IMG/VR virus record: IMGVR_UViG_3300003654_000037
Coordinates: 1-47,344 of that record
Source of the DNA: a virus
Reading direction: 5' to 3' (one strand)
DNA length: 47,344 nucleotides
Position 1 is the stretch's first letter. Each line of letters opens with the position of its first letter. Shown in pieces: positions 47,042-47,344 of this stretch. A program made the position numbers and the translations under genes. Under the pieces are notes generated by a model. The model saw nothing but the letters and a program-made list of their open reading frames with translations, was not told the origin of the DNA and did no database searches.

Positions 47042-47213
47042 ATGAAGAGTTATGAGAGAAGCGTAGAGAAACCAATACACTGGGGATAACCTTGATGTAT
47101 GAATCGCCAAAACGAGGTAGTTGATTACTGAAAATAACAAGGGCTTATAATCCTTGACCAGTATTTAATGATTTATTTAATAACCAAGTACTTACAATTT
47201 AATCTTAATTACA

Positions 47214-47344
47214 ATGATACATGTAACAAGAGACGGAAAAGAAATTAAACTTTGTGATTTAGATATAGATCATTTAGAAAACATATTAAGACTAATTGAG
47301 AGAAGAGCAATTAAAGGTGTTAATGTGAGAATGGGTGGTGGTTC
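47214..47344 (+). CDS. Early protein, partial at the right window edge
   Basis: 43 codons: MIHVTRDGKEIKLCDLDIDH then LENILRLIERRAIKG and NVRMGGG at the edge. The frame is open to the end of the window. Leader TTTAATCTTAATTACAATG belongs to the second leader type. Helical after the first strand; too short to place. Confidence 0.6.
   Translation, partial: MIHVTRDGKEIKLCDLDIDHLENILRLIERRAIKGVNVRMGGG

Noticed and set aside
47042-47089. 15-codon micro-ORF MKSYERSVEKPIHWG
   Set aside because: It has a leader-like sequence but is too short to support without translation data; mentioned with the structured region.
46956-47170. Group I intron or ribozyme
   Set aside because: Hairpins are present but none of the conserved P/Q/R/S core sequences could be found and no split gene flanks the region.

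Overview
The window looks like part of an AT-rich, tailed double-stranded DNA phage of the crAss-like group (Crassvirales), with a Bacteroidetes host. I recognise the family from a linked set read from the sequence: a large terminase, a ~920-aa portal, an acidic scaffold-like protein, a ~540-aa crAss-type major capsid protein, HU/IHF-like and winged-helix-like small proteins, a PD-(D/E)XK nuclease, an M15 endolysin and a 1712-aa tail protein. Shine-Dalgarno sites are rare and TAnnTTTG-type -7 boxes occur, as expected for a Bacteroidetes host. No taxonomic search could be run.

Layout. Positions 1-40063 are almost solid minus-strand late genes, read right to left: two small exported or unknown proteins (40063-39379), two YadA-head-like fibres with a small fibre-linked protein between them (39183-34086), a lysis group of M15 endolysin with EF-hand loops and two membrane proteins (33462-32508), DNA-binding and nuclease genes (32385-29645), an oddly placed cyclic-phosphate receiver domain (29648-29235), and packaging and capsid genes (29254-19909: terminase, portal, a GIY-YIG homing endonuclease, scaffold, capsid). 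Then come neck and structural genes (19813-14823), a Cys-rich adhesin block with seven PKD/Ig-like repeats (14619-8911), three connector-type genes, the 1712-aa tail protein and, running off the left edge, a virion protein with an HEGTH zinc-protease motif.

At about 40.1 kb transcription diverges. From 40.39 to 45.55 kb the plus strand is an array of short, mostly single-gene cassettes, each made of promoter, leader, small ORF and intrinsic terminator. The promoter is a 19-bp motif starting ATAACACT, present 15 times; two copies drive segments without a convincing ORF and are candidate small RNAs. crAss-like phages inject a virion RNA polymerase that transcribes early genes, so this array is a candidate target set (inference). 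From 45.55 to 47.34 kb the style changes: a CAA-rich tract, direct repeats, palindromic TGATWATCA sites and structured non-coding DNA are mixed with a few small genes, the last cut by the window edge.

The two halves fit a simple programme: small early proteins, each under its own promoter, act on the host, and the long minus-strand operons then build, package and release virions. Most early genes have no recognisable function and I have not assigned any.
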